A stretch of 64,000 bases of DNA, from assembly GCF_000429905.1 (NCBI RefSeq), contig NZ_AUCT01000022.1:1-64000 (forward strand), given 5' to 3'. Positions 9,497-18,185 of this stretch are shown in pieces. Below the pieces are notes generated by a model that saw only the letters and a program-made list of their open reading frames with translations, ran no database searches and was not told where the DNA came from. The translations under genes and the position numbers were made by a program. The DNA comes from Desulfatibacillum aliphaticivorans DSM 15576 (GTDB lineage Bacteria; Desulfobacterota; Desulfobacteria; Desulfobacterales; Desulfatibacillaceae). Position 1 is the stretch's first letter. Each line of letters begins with the position of its first letter.

Positions 9497-10540
9497 TTGA
9501 AACAAATCGCTCTTGCCGCTTTGCTGGTTTTTTCCCTGTTCACTGCAGGATACGCCGGAAACAATACAGGATTCGACCAGCCCGTTGAATCCGTGCTCAT
9601 GCCCTGGGAGGATTATCTTTCCCTGCGGGACCAAGCCGAGGGAGAGGAAAGCGAACGCACCTGGGCATATTCCTATGAAAGCGCCTTATATGAGGCCAAG
9701 GGCCGGGTGGAGGAAGAGGAAATGCTGTTGACCTTTTCGGCCTCCATCAGGGTAAGGCTTTTTGGCGAGGATGAAACCGGCGTTCCCTTCCTTTCTTCCG
9801 AGCATAACCTGGAGTCCCTGCAAATCGACGGAACGGACGCCTCCTGGGTTAAAAAGGGAAACCGGCTCCTGGCCTATGTTTCGGGCAAGGGCGCCCATAC
9901 CATATCGGCGGATTTCACCAAAAAAATCAGCGCCCGGCACTGGCCCAGGACTATAGACCTAAGCCTGGTTCCCATCCCCAAAAGCCATATCGTGCTGGAC
10001 GTCCCGGACAAGGAGGTGGAAGTGCAGTTGGTACCGGGAACATCCCTGTCCAGCGATCCGTACGACGGGGGCTTGATCGTCCGTTGCGGCATTCCCGCCG
10101 TGTCTTCGGTGAACATCCGCTGGCATCAGAACAACGCGGAAAAAAGGACCGTGCCCGTGAAGATGAGCGCGACGGTCAGTTCTTACATCTCCCTGGATGA
10201 GCAAGGGGGATTTTGCCGGAGCAACGTGGATTTTCGTATTTTGCAGGGAGAAAAGAATTATTTTCAAATCATGGCGCCGGATTGGATGGACATCATTGAC
10301 GTAAAAGCCGTCAAAGGAGAAGCCGCCATATCCCAATGGTTTACCGAATCCTCGGAAAACGGCAAGATCGTGCACGTCTACAGCCCATATAAGCAGACCA
10401 AGGATTTCGCCGTATTGATCGACGGAGAAAAAACCGAAACAAAGACAACGTACTCCATGGACATCCCCCATATCGTCCCCATGGACGTGGAGCGGTGCGA
10501 AACCCGACAAAGCGGCTATAAATCATCCCTCGTCTCATGA
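9497..10540 (+). CDS. Secreted beta-rich protein of unknown function, possibly 3'-truncated
   Basis: The start is a TTG at 9497 seven bases after AAAGGAGG. The 347-residue product opens with a clean signal peptide (QIALAALLVFSLFTAGYAG). The rest alternates short hydrophobic and charged stretches typical of beta-sandwich domains and includes an MPWEDYLSL segment near residue 36. I do not recognise the family. The C-terminus (VERCETRQSGYKSSLVS) ends abruptly and overlaps the 3' end of the convergent antitoxin gene by 25 bases. This suggests that a longer protein was cut when the toxin-antitoxin module arrived; that is an inference. It is likely periplasmic or surface exposed. Confidence 0.7.
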   Translation: MKQIALAALLVFSLFTAGYAGNNTGFDQPVESVLMPWEDYLSLRDQAEGEESERTWAYSYESALYEAKGRVEEEEMLLTFSASIRVRLFGEDETGVPFLSSEHNLESLQIDGTDASWVKKGNRLLAYVSGKGAHTISADFTKKISARHWPRTIDLSLVPIPKSHIVLDVPDKEVEVQLVPGTSLSSDPYDGGLIVRCGIPAVSSVNIRWHQNNAEKRTVPVKMSATVSSYISLDEQGGFCRSNVDFRILQGEKNYFQIMAPDWMDIIDVKAVKGEAAISQWFTESSENGKIVHVYSPYKQTKDFAVLIDGEKTETKTTYSMDIPHIVPMDVERCETRQSGYKSSLVS

Positions 10541-11121
10541 AAGTCGTTTTTCATCCGGTCGGCCACTAACTGGGAAACTCTGGCGGCGATTATTTCAATA
10601 TCATTTTCGGAAATTGAAGCTGGCTTTTGAGGCGCCTCAAGGACTGGCTCCATCCAGTCCGCTTTGGAAAGTTCAATTTTCGGCTTTTCCTTTCCAGCGT
10701 TTTTCAATGCCTCGGGCCATATGACATCGATCAGTTCTTTGGCGCCAAGCCCGTAATGAGCGGCGCATAAGGCGCGGATGACAAAGTCGACATGGATGTC
10801 CGGCTGTTGCTTGCCTTTCTCCCAGCGGGAAACAGTAGATTGCTGGACGCCGATCTTATCGGCAAAATCCTTGGCTTTGAGCCGCATATTTTTTCTGAGA
10901 AAGCGAATCTCTTCTCCGCCAAGCAAACTTGGCTGCATGATTAACTTGCGGCCGAGCAAGGCGTTCAGGTCTTTCACCCGGGGAAGGGCCATCAACCTTT
11001 CGCCGCAGGAGCACTCAAAGACTTCGACATCGGTAAGAAACACATGATCCAGCCCGGAACCCTTATAGCGATGTCTGCCTGTAATCGCCGCCATTTCCGA
11101 CTTACATTGCGGGCACTTCAT
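10516..11121 (-). CDS. MqsA/YgiT-type antitoxin (zinc ribbon plus HTH)
   Basis: The 201-residue protein has an N-terminal zinc-binding ribbon (CPQC at residues 3-6 and CSC near 36-38) as in YgiT/MqsA antitoxins. A Cro/C1-type helix-turn-helix follows at about residues 75-125 (KAKDFADKIGVQQSTVSRWE). The extra C-terminal ~60 residues are charged and unlike MqsA (131 residues). The family binds and neutralises an RNase-like toxin and represses its own operon. The start overlaps the upstream toxin stop by four bases (ATGA), giving the toxin-first order seen for mqsRA. The 3' end overlaps the convergent secreted-protein gene by 25 bases. Confidence 0.85.
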   Translation of the reverse strand: MKCPQCKSEMAAITGRHRYKGSGLDHVFLTDVEVFECSCGERLMALPRVKDLNALLGRKLIMQPSLLGGEEIRFLRKNMRLKAKDFADKIGVQQSTVSRWEKGKQQPDIHVDFVIRALCAAHYGLGAKELIDVIWPEALKNAGKEKPKIELSKADWMEPVLEAPQKPASISENDIEIIAARVSQLVADRMKNDFHETRDDL

Positions 11122-11417
11122 TTTTTAAACCTCTCGTCATGACACGTGATGATCGTTGCCTGCCGCCCATCAACGTTAATTGCTATTTGGATGCTCAATG
11201 GGTCTCCTTCAATGTCCACTCCGGTCATTTCCGCTTTCCAGTTTTCAAATTCCGGATCCCATTCGAAGCGAAGAACCTCGCCGCAATCAATGACGTTCTC
11301 AACGTCCTCAATTTCCACATTGCGGTCGTCCATCCGCTCAAAGCAATGGTCGCTATAAAAAATCGTTCCAAACCTGGACGCATCTCGAATGAGTCTCGTA
11401 AGCTCTTCCCTGGTCAT
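11118..11417 (-). CDS. DUF4258-type toxin of a toxin-antitoxin pair
   Basis: This small 99-residue protein matches the DUF4258 pattern: a histidine and ERM early (SDHCFERMDDRNVEIEDVENVI, residues 22-43, shown in part as HCFERMDDRN), then beta strands ending in the terminal motif ATIITCHDERF. DUF4258 proteins resemble the RelE/MqsR RNase fold and are often found next to YgiT-type antitoxins. Function as an mRNA interferase is inferred from that pairing. Four-base overlap with the antitoxin indicates translational coupling. A short GGTGAT ribosome-binding site precedes the ATG at 11417. Confidence 0.8.
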   Translation of the reverse strand: MTREELTRLIRDASRFGTIFYSDHCFERMDDRNVEIEDVENVIDCGEVLRFEWDPEFENWKAEMTGVDIEGDPLSIQIAINVDGRQATIITCHDERFKK

Positions 11418-11458
11418 ATTATCACCATTTTTTGACCTAAAGTCAATTTTTATTGACT
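11418..11458 (-). promoter_or_regulatory. Promoter and palindromic operator of the toxin-antitoxin operon
   Basis: Reading leftwards, TTGACT (11446-11441), a 17-base spacer and GATAAT (11423-11418) form a near-consensus sigma-70 promoter. The -35 box lies inside a perfect inverted repeat AGTCAAT-TTTT-ATTGACT (11441-11458), a natural binding site for the HTH antitoxin. Oddly, the -10 box touches the toxin start codon, so transcription would begin inside the annotated coding region unless a different promoter is used. Confidence 0.6.
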
Positions 11459-11464
11459 ACAAGC

Positions 11465-12469
11465 TCATTGCTCAATCCTTTCCAACCACGCCTTGGCCGG
11501 GGCGTAGCCCAGGGCGGCGGATTGCCGCATGACCTGCTCGGCGCGGTCGTGATCCTCCCGGATGATGAGGACTCTGGCCCAAAGGTACAGGCCTTTGGGA
11601 TCTCCGGCTTTGGCGGCCTCTTTGGCCCATTCTTCGGCCAGGTCGATCATATCGTTTTCAAAATAGATTTTGGCGAGCAGCACCTGGGCTGAGGTATGGC
11701 CCTGCTTGGCGGCCTTGCCGAGCCAAATCACGGCCTGGGTCAAGTTTTCATGCACTCCCCAACGGCCGGTATAGGCCAGGCCCAGGTTTTTCTGGCATTC
11801 GGCGTCGCCCATGTCCGCGCCTTTGCGATACCACTCCAGGGCTTGCTTATAGTCCGGGTTATCGCCTTGCAGATATACCGCGCCCAGGGAGGCGAAGGCG
11901 GGCCCCACCTTTTGCTCCGCCGCTTTCTCATACCACTTGACGGCTTTTTTCGTGCTTTGGCGGACGCCTTCGCCTTGATAATACATGTCCCCCAGCATAT
12001 TTTGAGCGGCGCCCAATCCCAGGCCGGCGGCCTTTTCCAGCCATTTGACGGCCTTTTTCGGATTCTTGGGAGTTCCGATTCCCTGGCGGTGCATGAGGGC
12101 TGCGTTGTACATGGCGGAGTATTGCCCCTGGTCCGCGGCGCGCTCCCACCATACCAGGGCCTTTTCCATGCTTTTAGGAACGCCCGTGCCGCTGGAATAG
12201 GCCAACGCAAGGCCCATCTGGGCCAAGACATGGTCTTGGGCTGCGGATTTTTCCAGCCAGAATATGGACTGCTCCATGTCCAGGGGAAGCCCCTCTCCCT
12301 TGGCGTACCGGGAGGCCAGCTCAAACTGGGCGTTGGCGTCGCCGTTCCTGGCGGCTTGAATCAGGGCGTTGGAATCCTGGGCGCAGACAAAGGAGGCGGC
12401 GCACAGCCAGGCAAATACGGCCAACAAAAACAAACAAAACGCTTTGGCCGTTGCAATCCTGTTTGTCAA
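11465..12469 (-). CDS. Secreted Sel1-repeat protein
   Basis: After a signal peptide (AFCLFLLAVFAWLCAASFVCA, cleaved before QD) there are about eight Sel1-like repeats of 36 residues, each with the A-x3-LG-x3-Y-x-G-x-GV...A-x2-W-x3-A-A-x-QG pattern. Sel1 arrays are TPR-like protein-interaction scaffolds, here periplasmic. The start is uncertain: the frame is open to 12592, but a dispersed palindromic repeat covers 12465-12523. I chose the TTG at 12469, which gives a normal-length signal peptide of about 30 residues; an ATG at 12499 lies inside the repeat and adds ten hydrophilic residues. Codons upstream of 12469 look non-coding. Confidence 0.75.
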   Translation of the reverse strand: MTNRIATAKAFCLFLLAVFAWLCAASFVCAQDSNALIQAARNGDANAQFELASRYAKGEGLPLDMEQSIFWLEKSAAQDHVLAQMGLALAYSSGTGVPKSMEKALVWWERAADQGQYSAMYNAALMHRQGIGTPKNPKKAVKWLEKAAGLGLGAAQNMLGDMYYQGEGVRQSTKKAVKWYEKAAEQKVGPAFASLGAVYLQGDNPDYKQALEWYRKGADMGDAECQKNLGLAYTGRWGVHENLTQAVIWLGKAAKQGHTSAQVLLAKIYFENDMIDLAEEWAKEAAKAGDPKGLYLWARVLIIREDHDRAEQVMRQSAALGYAPAKAWLERIEQ

Positions 12470-12523
12470 ATCGTTCCCATGCTTTGCGTGGGAATGCATA
12501 TAATAAGACATTGAAATCATATT
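12465..12523 (-). repeat. Dispersed palindromic repeat, copy 2 (over a gene start)
   Basis: On the minus strand this copy reads ATGATTTCAATG, an AT-rich stretch, then ATTCCCACGCAAAGCATGGG, matching copy 1 at 7321-7368 in the same order. The palindrome core is at 12476-12492. It covers the ribosome-binding region and possible start codons of the Sel1 gene, so its hairpin would sit at the 5' end of that mRNA. Confidence 0.75.
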
Positions 12524-12707
12524 AATCACATTTTTAGTATCGGGTTGAATTACGCCCTGATGCGCATTCCCACGGGACCGAGAAAAAGACACTGACTCCC
12601 CGTTTTCGGGATTGCAGCGTCTTGATTATGCAGGGTTTCAGAGCCCTGTATGCTTGTTTGGACGCAGCTTTCGTATAACATATCCAATACAAAGCTGAAA
12701 ACCGGAT

Positions 12708-15020
12708 TTACTGCTTTTGCTCCTTTTGGCGGGATTTGATCAATTCCAGGTTCAGGCGGGCGTTTTCATAGTCGGGATTGTTCTTAAGCGCCGTCTCCAG
12801 ATGCCGGATGGCGTCGTCCTGGTAGCCCAGGTTGTAAAGCACGGCAGCCATTTTATTGTGGGTTTCGGGATGGTTCGGCTTGATCTCCAGGGCCTTGGAA
12901 AGGTGGGTGTATGCTTCTTCCAGGCGGCCCAGGCTGATAAGCACGGTGGCCAGAAGGTATTGAGCGTCAAAGTCGTCGGGGGAAATGTAGCACAGGGTCT
13001 TAAGCTGGTTCCGGGCGCCCAGGGGGTTGCCGGTTTTCAGCATAAGCAGGGCCAGGTTTCTTCGGACCTCGATGTTTTCCGGCTCGATTTCCAGGATGCG
13101 GTTTAATTGATTGGCTCCAGCCTCGATATTGCCGGTCTTGAAATAGATGGACGCCATGTTGTTCAAAGCGTCCACGGATCTGGGGGCCAGGCTGAGGGCG
13201 GCCTGCACATAGAAAGCGGCTTCCTTGTCCTGGCCCGCCGCAGCCAGCAAAGACCCCATGTTGTTGTATGCCTCGTAATTTCTGGGGTCGAGCTGGATGG
13301 CTCTGGCGAAAAAGTCCCGGGCTTCTTTGGACTCTTCCAGTTTCAGGCTCATCAGGCCCAGGTTGTTGTAGACGTTGCTGTCGTTAGGGGCCAGGTCCCG
13401 GGCCATGGTAAAATGCTGCAGGGCCTCCTTAAAACGCCCCATGTCAACCAGCAGCGCACCGATCTTGCAATGGGTCCGAACCTTGTAGTCGGGCAAAAGC
13501 AGGCCTTTTTGCAGTTCCGCCAGGGCCTCGTCCAAACGCCCCAGGCGTTTCAGGGAGGCGGCCAGGTTGAACCGGGCTTTTAGGTACGAAGGATTGATCT
13601 CCAGGGTCTTGCGGAACTCCTCGACAGCCTGTTCAAAACGGCCCCGGGCCATATACTCGATGCCGATGCAATGATGGGCCAGGTAGTTGTCCTTGGTGTT
13701 GTCGCGAGCCTGGGAAAACAGGGTCAGAGAGTTTTGCCAATAATAAACCTGGCGCTTGGCCGCCATGGCCGGCGCGGCGATGAGCAAGGCCGCCAGAACC
13801 GCGACGGCCGGCTTGGGGATGTTTTTGCTTTTTAACAGGTCCCCCGCCCCCCATACGAGCATGATAAAAAGCCCCACGCCCGGGAGATACAAGGCCCGGT
13901 CCACCATGGCGGGAAACACGCCGGTGCGAAAAAAGAGCCCCAAATAAGGCAGGATGATTCCCAAGTACCAAAGCCAGCCCACGATCAAATAAGGCCGTTT
14001 GCGGCGAAGATGCAGGCAGGCGCCGGTTACGAGAACCAGCAGGGCCAGGGCGACCAGGGGCTTGGCCAGGGACATGGTTTCCGGCATGGGATAGAATATG
14101 GAAAGATTCGTGGGCCACAGGGCTTTTCCAACATAGGCGATATAGGAATACAGGGCGTTTTCAAGGCGCAGGAAATACCCCACGTCCTGAGCGTCCACAA
14201 TCTGCCCTTTGGCCGAAAAGGCCAGGTAATTCAAATATCCCACTCCCAGGCATAAAACAAATAAGGGGGCTTTTTCCAAAATCAGGGTGCGCCAGGGCTT
14301 GTCCGGCTCGCCGAAAAGGGAAGCCAGGGGAGCGTCTTCCGGACCTTTTAACCAAGGCGTCCGATGCAGCGGCCAGTAGTCCAGCAGAAACAAGGCGAAC
14401 ATCACGGGCATGACCGGCGCCTTGGACATGAGCGCCCCCAAAAAGCACAGGCAAACCCAGGCGTAGCGGCTCCATTGGGGCTTGGCCGTGTATCGGGCGT
14501 AGGAAAGAAAAAACAGCATGATGAAAAAGCCGGACAGGGTGCTTTTTCTCTGCACGGCCCAGGCCACGGCTTCCACGTTCAAAGGATGGACGGCGAAAAG
14601 CAAGGCGACAAGCGCGCTGGGCCAAAGCCTTTTGGTCATTATTTTCAGGGCGAAGAACAGCAGCCAGGCGCTGGCCAGATGCAATAGCAGGTTGACCAGA
14701 TGATACCCCCAGGGGTTGAGCCCTCCGAGTTGGTAATTGGCGGCCAAAGAAAGCCAGGTCAGGGGATACCAATAGTCCCTTGGTTGGGAGACGGAAAACA
14801 TCCAGCCGATGTCCGGGGACGCCAAGCCCCGATGCAGGTCGTTGTTTTCCAGAATCTGCACCTTGTCGTCCAAATTGATGAACTCGTGGCCCGGCAGAGC
14901 CCAATATACGAACACGACGGCCATCGCAATCAGCAGGCAGGCCGTCAGGGTTTGGTTGTCGCGCAACAGGTCGGCGAAGCTCTTTTGCGGAGCGGGCGTT
15001 TGGTCGCTTATTTTTTTCAT
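12708..15020 (-). CDS. TMTC-like membrane glycosyltransferase-type protein with TPR repeats
   Basis: The ~770-residue protein has an N-terminal half with about ten transmembrane segments and a C-terminal half with about nine TPR units. The first periplasmic loop carries HEFINLDDK, the paired acidic residues typical of GT-C glycosyltransferases such as PMT/TMTC, and a later loop has HPLNVEAVAWAVQRK, the matching TMTC-family motif. Such enzymes move a sugar from a polyprenyl-phosphate carrier to protein or glycan outside the membrane. A long frame extends to a GTG at 15179; I chose the ATG at 15020 because the first membrane helix follows 25 residues later. It is divergent from the radical SAM pair. 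Confidence 0.82.
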   Translation of the reverse strand: MKKISDQTPAPQKSFADLLRDNQTLTACLLIAMAVVFVYWALPGHEFINLDDKVQILENNDLHRGLASPDIGWMFSVSQPRDYWYPLTWLSLAANYQLGGLNPWGYHLVNLLLHLASAWLLFFALKIMTKRLWPSALVALLFAVHPLNVEAVAWAVQRKSTLSGFFIMLFFLSYARYTAKPQWSRYAWVCLCFLGALMSKAPVMPVMFALFLLDYWPLHRTPWLKGPEDAPLASLFGEPDKPWRTLILEKAPLFVLCLGVGYLNYLAFSAKGQIVDAQDVGYFLRLENALYSYIAYVGKALWPTNLSIFYPMPETMSLAKPLVALALLVLVTGACLHLRRKRPYLIVGWLWYLGIILPYLGLFFRTGVFPAMVDRALYLPGVGLFIMLVWGAGDLLKSKNIPKPAVAVLAALLIAAPAMAAKRQVYYWQNSLTLFSQARDNTKDNYLAHHCIGIEYMARGRFEQAVEEFRKTLEINPSYLKARFNLAASLKRLGRLDEALAELQKGLLLPDYKVRTHCKIGALLVDMGRFKEALQHFTMARDLAPNDSNVYNNLGLMSLKLEESKEARDFFARAIQLDPRNYEAYNNMGSLLAAAGQDKEAAFYVQAALSLAPRSVDALNNMASIYFKTGNIEAGANQLNRILEIEPENIEVRRNLALLMLKTGNPLGARNQLKTLCYISPDDFDAQYLLATVLISLGRLEEAYTHLSKALEIKPNHPETHNKMAAVLYNLGYQDDAIRHLETALKNNPDYENARLNLELIKSRQKEQKQ

Positions 15021-15293
15021 GTGGTCGTTGTTGGCATTCAAAGCCGGCAGCCTTTCCGGAAAGGGGCGCAAAAATCGGGAGCAAACCAGTTCGCGGTTGG
15101 TTCTTCGCAGTATGGGGCGGCGGCCCCTGCAGTTTTCTATAAATATAAATCCACCCTGCCAATATATAACCGTTTTCACGGGTTAGCGCAAGCCTGATCC
15201 CCCGGAAGCATGCAAGGCGCCCAGCCCGCCCGGTTGAACGGCGCCGCTTTTCGTTTTTTTCACCCATTTCATGGGCTTGGGACGACAGGAATA

Positions 15294-15322
15294 TTGACAG
15301 GCGCCCCGCGTAAGGCTAACTG
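15294..15322 (+). promoter_or_regulatory. Possible sigma-70 promoter of the radical SAM pair
   Basis: TTGACA (15294-15299), a 17-base spacer and TAACTG (15317-15322) lie 20 bases before the start codon at 15342. The -35 box is consensus and the -10 box is poor. GGAGGCGGG follows as ribosome-binding site. The TAACTG assignment is only one of two possible; TAATAT a few bases later would give a 23-base spacer. Confidence 0.35.
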
Positions 15323-15341
15323 TAATATTCGGAGGCGGGAC

Positions 15342-16748
15342 ATGAGGGTGGCGTTTATCCAAAATTTTTTTGAAGAACTGACCGGTCCCTTGATTCTTTG
15401 CGAATTGCTGGAAAGGCAAGGGCATAGGGTGAAGTTTTTTCTGCCGGAACGCGCTTGGACGCGCAAGCTCAAGGCCTTTTCCCCGGAAATGGTCGCCATG
15501 TCCGTGTGCACGGGGGAGCATCCGGGAATGCTGGAGACAGCCTCCTGGGTGAAAAAATTCCTGGACCCGGCGCCCTTGGTGGTCATGGGCGGGCCTCACC
15601 CGACTTTTTTTCCCGAAGTGATCGAGCATCCCTGCGTGGACGCCATATGCCGGGGGGAGGGGGAAAACGCCTTTCCGGCCTTTGCCGCCTCCATCAACGG
15701 CAAGGGGCCGGCCGTGGACGTAGACGGATTTTGGATCAAAAGGGAGGGACGGGTTTATAAAAATCCGCCGGCGCATCTGGTGGAAGACCTGGACCAGATC
15801 CCCATTCCCAGCCGAAAAAACCTCTTTACGGATTATCCGTTCATCCAAAAGCTGCCCTTCCGCAAGATGATAACCGGCCGGGGCTGCCCGTATAATTGCA
15901 GCTATTGCTACAACCGGGCCTTGAAGGACATCCTCAAAGGCAAGGGGCGGTATTTACGCCGTCGAAGCGTAACCCACGTGGTGGACGAAGCGGCGTACCT
16001 GAAGCGAACCTTCGGGACAAAATTCATCGATTTCAACGACGACATCTTTACCGTGGATCCTGACTGGATTTTGGAGTTTTCCGACCAATACGCCAGCCGG
16101 GTCAAGGTTCCCTTTTGCTGCAATGTGCGGGTGGACAGGCTGGACGAGCAAGGCGCCAAAGCCCTGGCCAGGGCCGGATGCCGGGTGGTCAAGTTCGGCC
16201 TGGAAAGCGGAGACGAGTATTTTCGGCGCACGGTGTTGAATAAGAGCACCACGGACGACGACATACGACGCTGCGCCGAAATCCTCCATGCAGCCGGGAT
16301 GAAAATCCAGACCTACAACATGCTTGGCCTGCCAGGAGAAACTTTGCAGCAAGCCATGAAAACCGTGCGGCTGAATCAGGAAATCAAGCCGTATTATGCG
16401 TGGTGCTCCCTGGCCCAGCCCTATCCGGGCACGGCCATGGCCGAGCAGTTCGCCCAAGCGCCGGAGCAGGTCAAGGATCAGGTGGAGCATTGCCCGGCAA
16501 GCTGGTTCGACACCAGCATCGCTCCTTTGGAAGACCGGGAGCGACTGATCAACCTGCACAAGTTTTTCGCCCTGCTGGTGCGCTTTCCCAAACTGGAGCC
16601 TTTGGTCATGAAGCTGGTGGAACTGCCTGAGAACGGGCTTTTTCGCGCCGTCTACCAGGCGGTCTACGGCCTGCATATGAAAGCCATGGTCAAGGCAAGC
16701 TGGCCGCGCGTATTGAGCATGTATCTCAAATTGAGAAAGCAGTATTGA
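15342..16748 (+). CDS. Cobalamin-binding-type radical SAM enzyme
   Basis: The 468-residue protein starts at the ATG behind GGAGGCGGGAC; upstream codons in the same frame lack coding character. Residues 1-130 form the B12-binding-like Rossmann domain, but the DxHxxG cobalamin ligand motif is absent. The radical SAM cluster motif is GCPYNCSYCY near residues 183-192 (C-x3-C-x2-C, which binds [4Fe-4S]). The TIM-barrel markers KFGLESGDE and YNMLGLPGET follow. These enzymes cleave SAM to start methyl transfer or rearrangement on lipids, sugars or peptides; the substrate is unknown. The next gene is another radical SAM enzyme three bases downstream, and both sit among glycosylation genes. Confidence 0.9.
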   Translation: MRVAFIQNFFEELTGPLILCELLERQGHRVKFFLPERAWTRKLKAFSPEMVAMSVCTGEHPGMLETASWVKKFLDPAPLVVMGGPHPTFFPEVIEHPCVDAICRGEGENAFPAFAASINGKGPAVDVDGFWIKREGRVYKNPPAHLVEDLDQIPIPSRKNLFTDYPFIQKLPFRKMITGRGCPYNCSYCYNRALKDILKGKGRYLRRRSVTHVVDEAAYLKRTFGTKFIDFNDDIFTVDPDWILEFSDQYASRVKVPFCCNVRVDRLDEQGAKALARAGCRVVKFGLESGDEYFRRTVLNKSTTDDDIRRCAEILHAAGMKIQTYNMLGLPGETLQQAMKTVRLNQEIKPYYAWCSLAQPYPGTAMAEQFAQAPEQVKDQVEHCPASWFDTSIAPLEDRERLINLHKFFALLVRFPKLEPLVMKLVELPENGLFRAVYQAVYGLHMKAMVKASWPRVLSMYLKLRKQY

Positions 16749-16751
16749 CTC

Positions 16752-18185
16752 ATGATCCTGAACCCCAAAAAAATCCGGCGGGCGCTGTTTTTGCTGCCCG
16801 GCCCTTATGTGTATGAAGACCGGTGCCAGTCGTACATCGGAAAGGGGTCTTTTTTCGGATACCGGGAGCCGGTGGAGGAAATGTATGCGGCCGGAGTTCT
16901 GGGGGATCTGGGCCTAACGTGCCGGGTCGTCCATGCGGCGCCTGAGCGTCTTTCCAAGGGCGGGATCGAAAAAATCATTGGGGCCTTCGCCCCGGACCTG
17001 GTTGTAATCAGCTCCACCTATCCCGGGCATGTGCAGGATCTTGCCTGGGCCGAAAAAATCAAAAAAGTCCTGCCCCGGGCCATGGTCATAGCGCGGGGTG
17101 GACACATGGGCTTTATAGACCGTCAAGACCTGCTAAAGCGCTTTTCCGCCCTGGACGGCGTCATCCGGGGGGAAACGGAATTCACGCTTCGAGGCTTCTT
17201 TCAATCCAATGACAAAAGGCTTCCGCCCGGATTCACCCTTCGCCATGGAGATGAATTTGAAGAGACGCCCGATCCCGGCCTGGACAACGACATAACCGCC
17301 CTGCCCTTTCCGGCCCGGCGTTTGCTGAACCACAGGTTGTACCGAAGCCCGGTGACGGCCCGGCCCATGGCGACCATCTCGGCCAACCGGGGCTGCTGCC
17401 ACAGGTGCGTTTTTTGCCCGGCCCACAAAGTGAGTGGAGCGGCCGTCAGGCTTCGCAGCCCGGAGTCCATTGTCCGGGAAATCAGGGAATGCAGGGAGCA
17501 CTGGGGCATTCAGGATTTTTTTATGCGGGGGGAGACCTTCACAGCTTCCCGGGCCTGGCTGAAGGACTTATGCCGGGAGTTGAAAAAGCAGGCGCCGGGC
17601 GTCAGATGGCTTTGCAACGCCCGGGCCGACGCCATGGATTTTGAGCTGGCCGGTCTCATGAAATCCGCCGGCCTTTGCGGGGTGAGCATGGGCGCGGAAA
17701 GCCCGAATGCAGACACCCTGGCTCTGATCAGAAAAGATCTCTGTTTCGAAGACGTCAAGAAGGCGGTGGCCGCCTGCCGGTCCCACGGAATCATGACCAT
17801 GGTTTATTTTCTCATGGGCTTTTTGTGGGAGACCAGGGAGGATATTGTACGCAATATTGAAAAAGCCGGAACTTTGAAAAGCGATGTGACGGAATTTTTC
17901 TTTCCCTACCCCTTGCCGGGCGCCGAGCTGTACGAAACCGCCAAAGCGCTGGGCCTGATAAACGATCGCGCCCCCCTGCCCTGGAGCCAGCAGGCGCCGG
18001 TTTTCATCCCCCAAGGCCTAAGCGCCCAGGAGTTGATGCAGTTGCGGGCGCGGGCCAGGCGAAATCCGGCCCAAAATATTCGAGCCGCCCGGGCGGTGCT
18101 TCGCCAGGCTTCCGGCGCCAGGGAGCTTGCCGCAGTCATGACCCACGGTTTTTTCACCGCAGCAAACGCCTTATTCAGGGCTTAG
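16752..18185 (+). CDS. Cobalamin-binding-type radical SAM enzyme
   Basis: The 477-residue protein has an N-terminal B12-binding-like domain (residues ~10-150, with PDLVVISSTYPGHV and a GGHMGF turn). The radical SAM domain has RGCCHRCVFCPAHK near residues 215-226, supplying the C-x3-C-x2-C cluster ligands. GVSMGAESPNAD and YFLMGFLWET match the later barrel strands. Sequence similarity to the preceding gene is limited to this architecture. It begins three bases after the stop of that gene, so the two are co-transcribed and may act in succession on one substrate. Its last 15 bases overlap the end of the convergent TMTC-like gene. Confidence 0.88.
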   Translation: MILNPKKIRRALFLLPGPYVYEDRCQSYIGKGSFFGYREPVEEMYAAGVLGDLGLTCRVVHAAPERLSKGGIEKIIGAFAPDLVVISSTYPGHVQDLAWAEKIKKVLPRAMVIARGGHMGFIDRQDLLKRFSALDGVIRGETEFTLRGFFQSNDKRLPPGFTLRHGDEFEETPDPGLDNDITALPFPARRLLNHRLYRSPVTARPMATISANRGCCHRCVFCPAHKVSGAAVRLRSPESIVREIRECREHWGIQDFFMRGETFTASRAWLKDLCRELKKQAPGVRWLCNARADAMDFELAGLMKSAGLCGVSMGAESPNADTLALIRKDLCFEDVKKAVAACRSHGIMTMVYFLMGFLWETREDIVRNIEKAGTLKSDVTEFFFPYPLPGAELYETAKALGLINDRAPLPWSQQAPVFIPQGLSAQELMQLRARARRNPAQNIRAARAVLRQASGARELAAVMTHGFFTAANALFRA

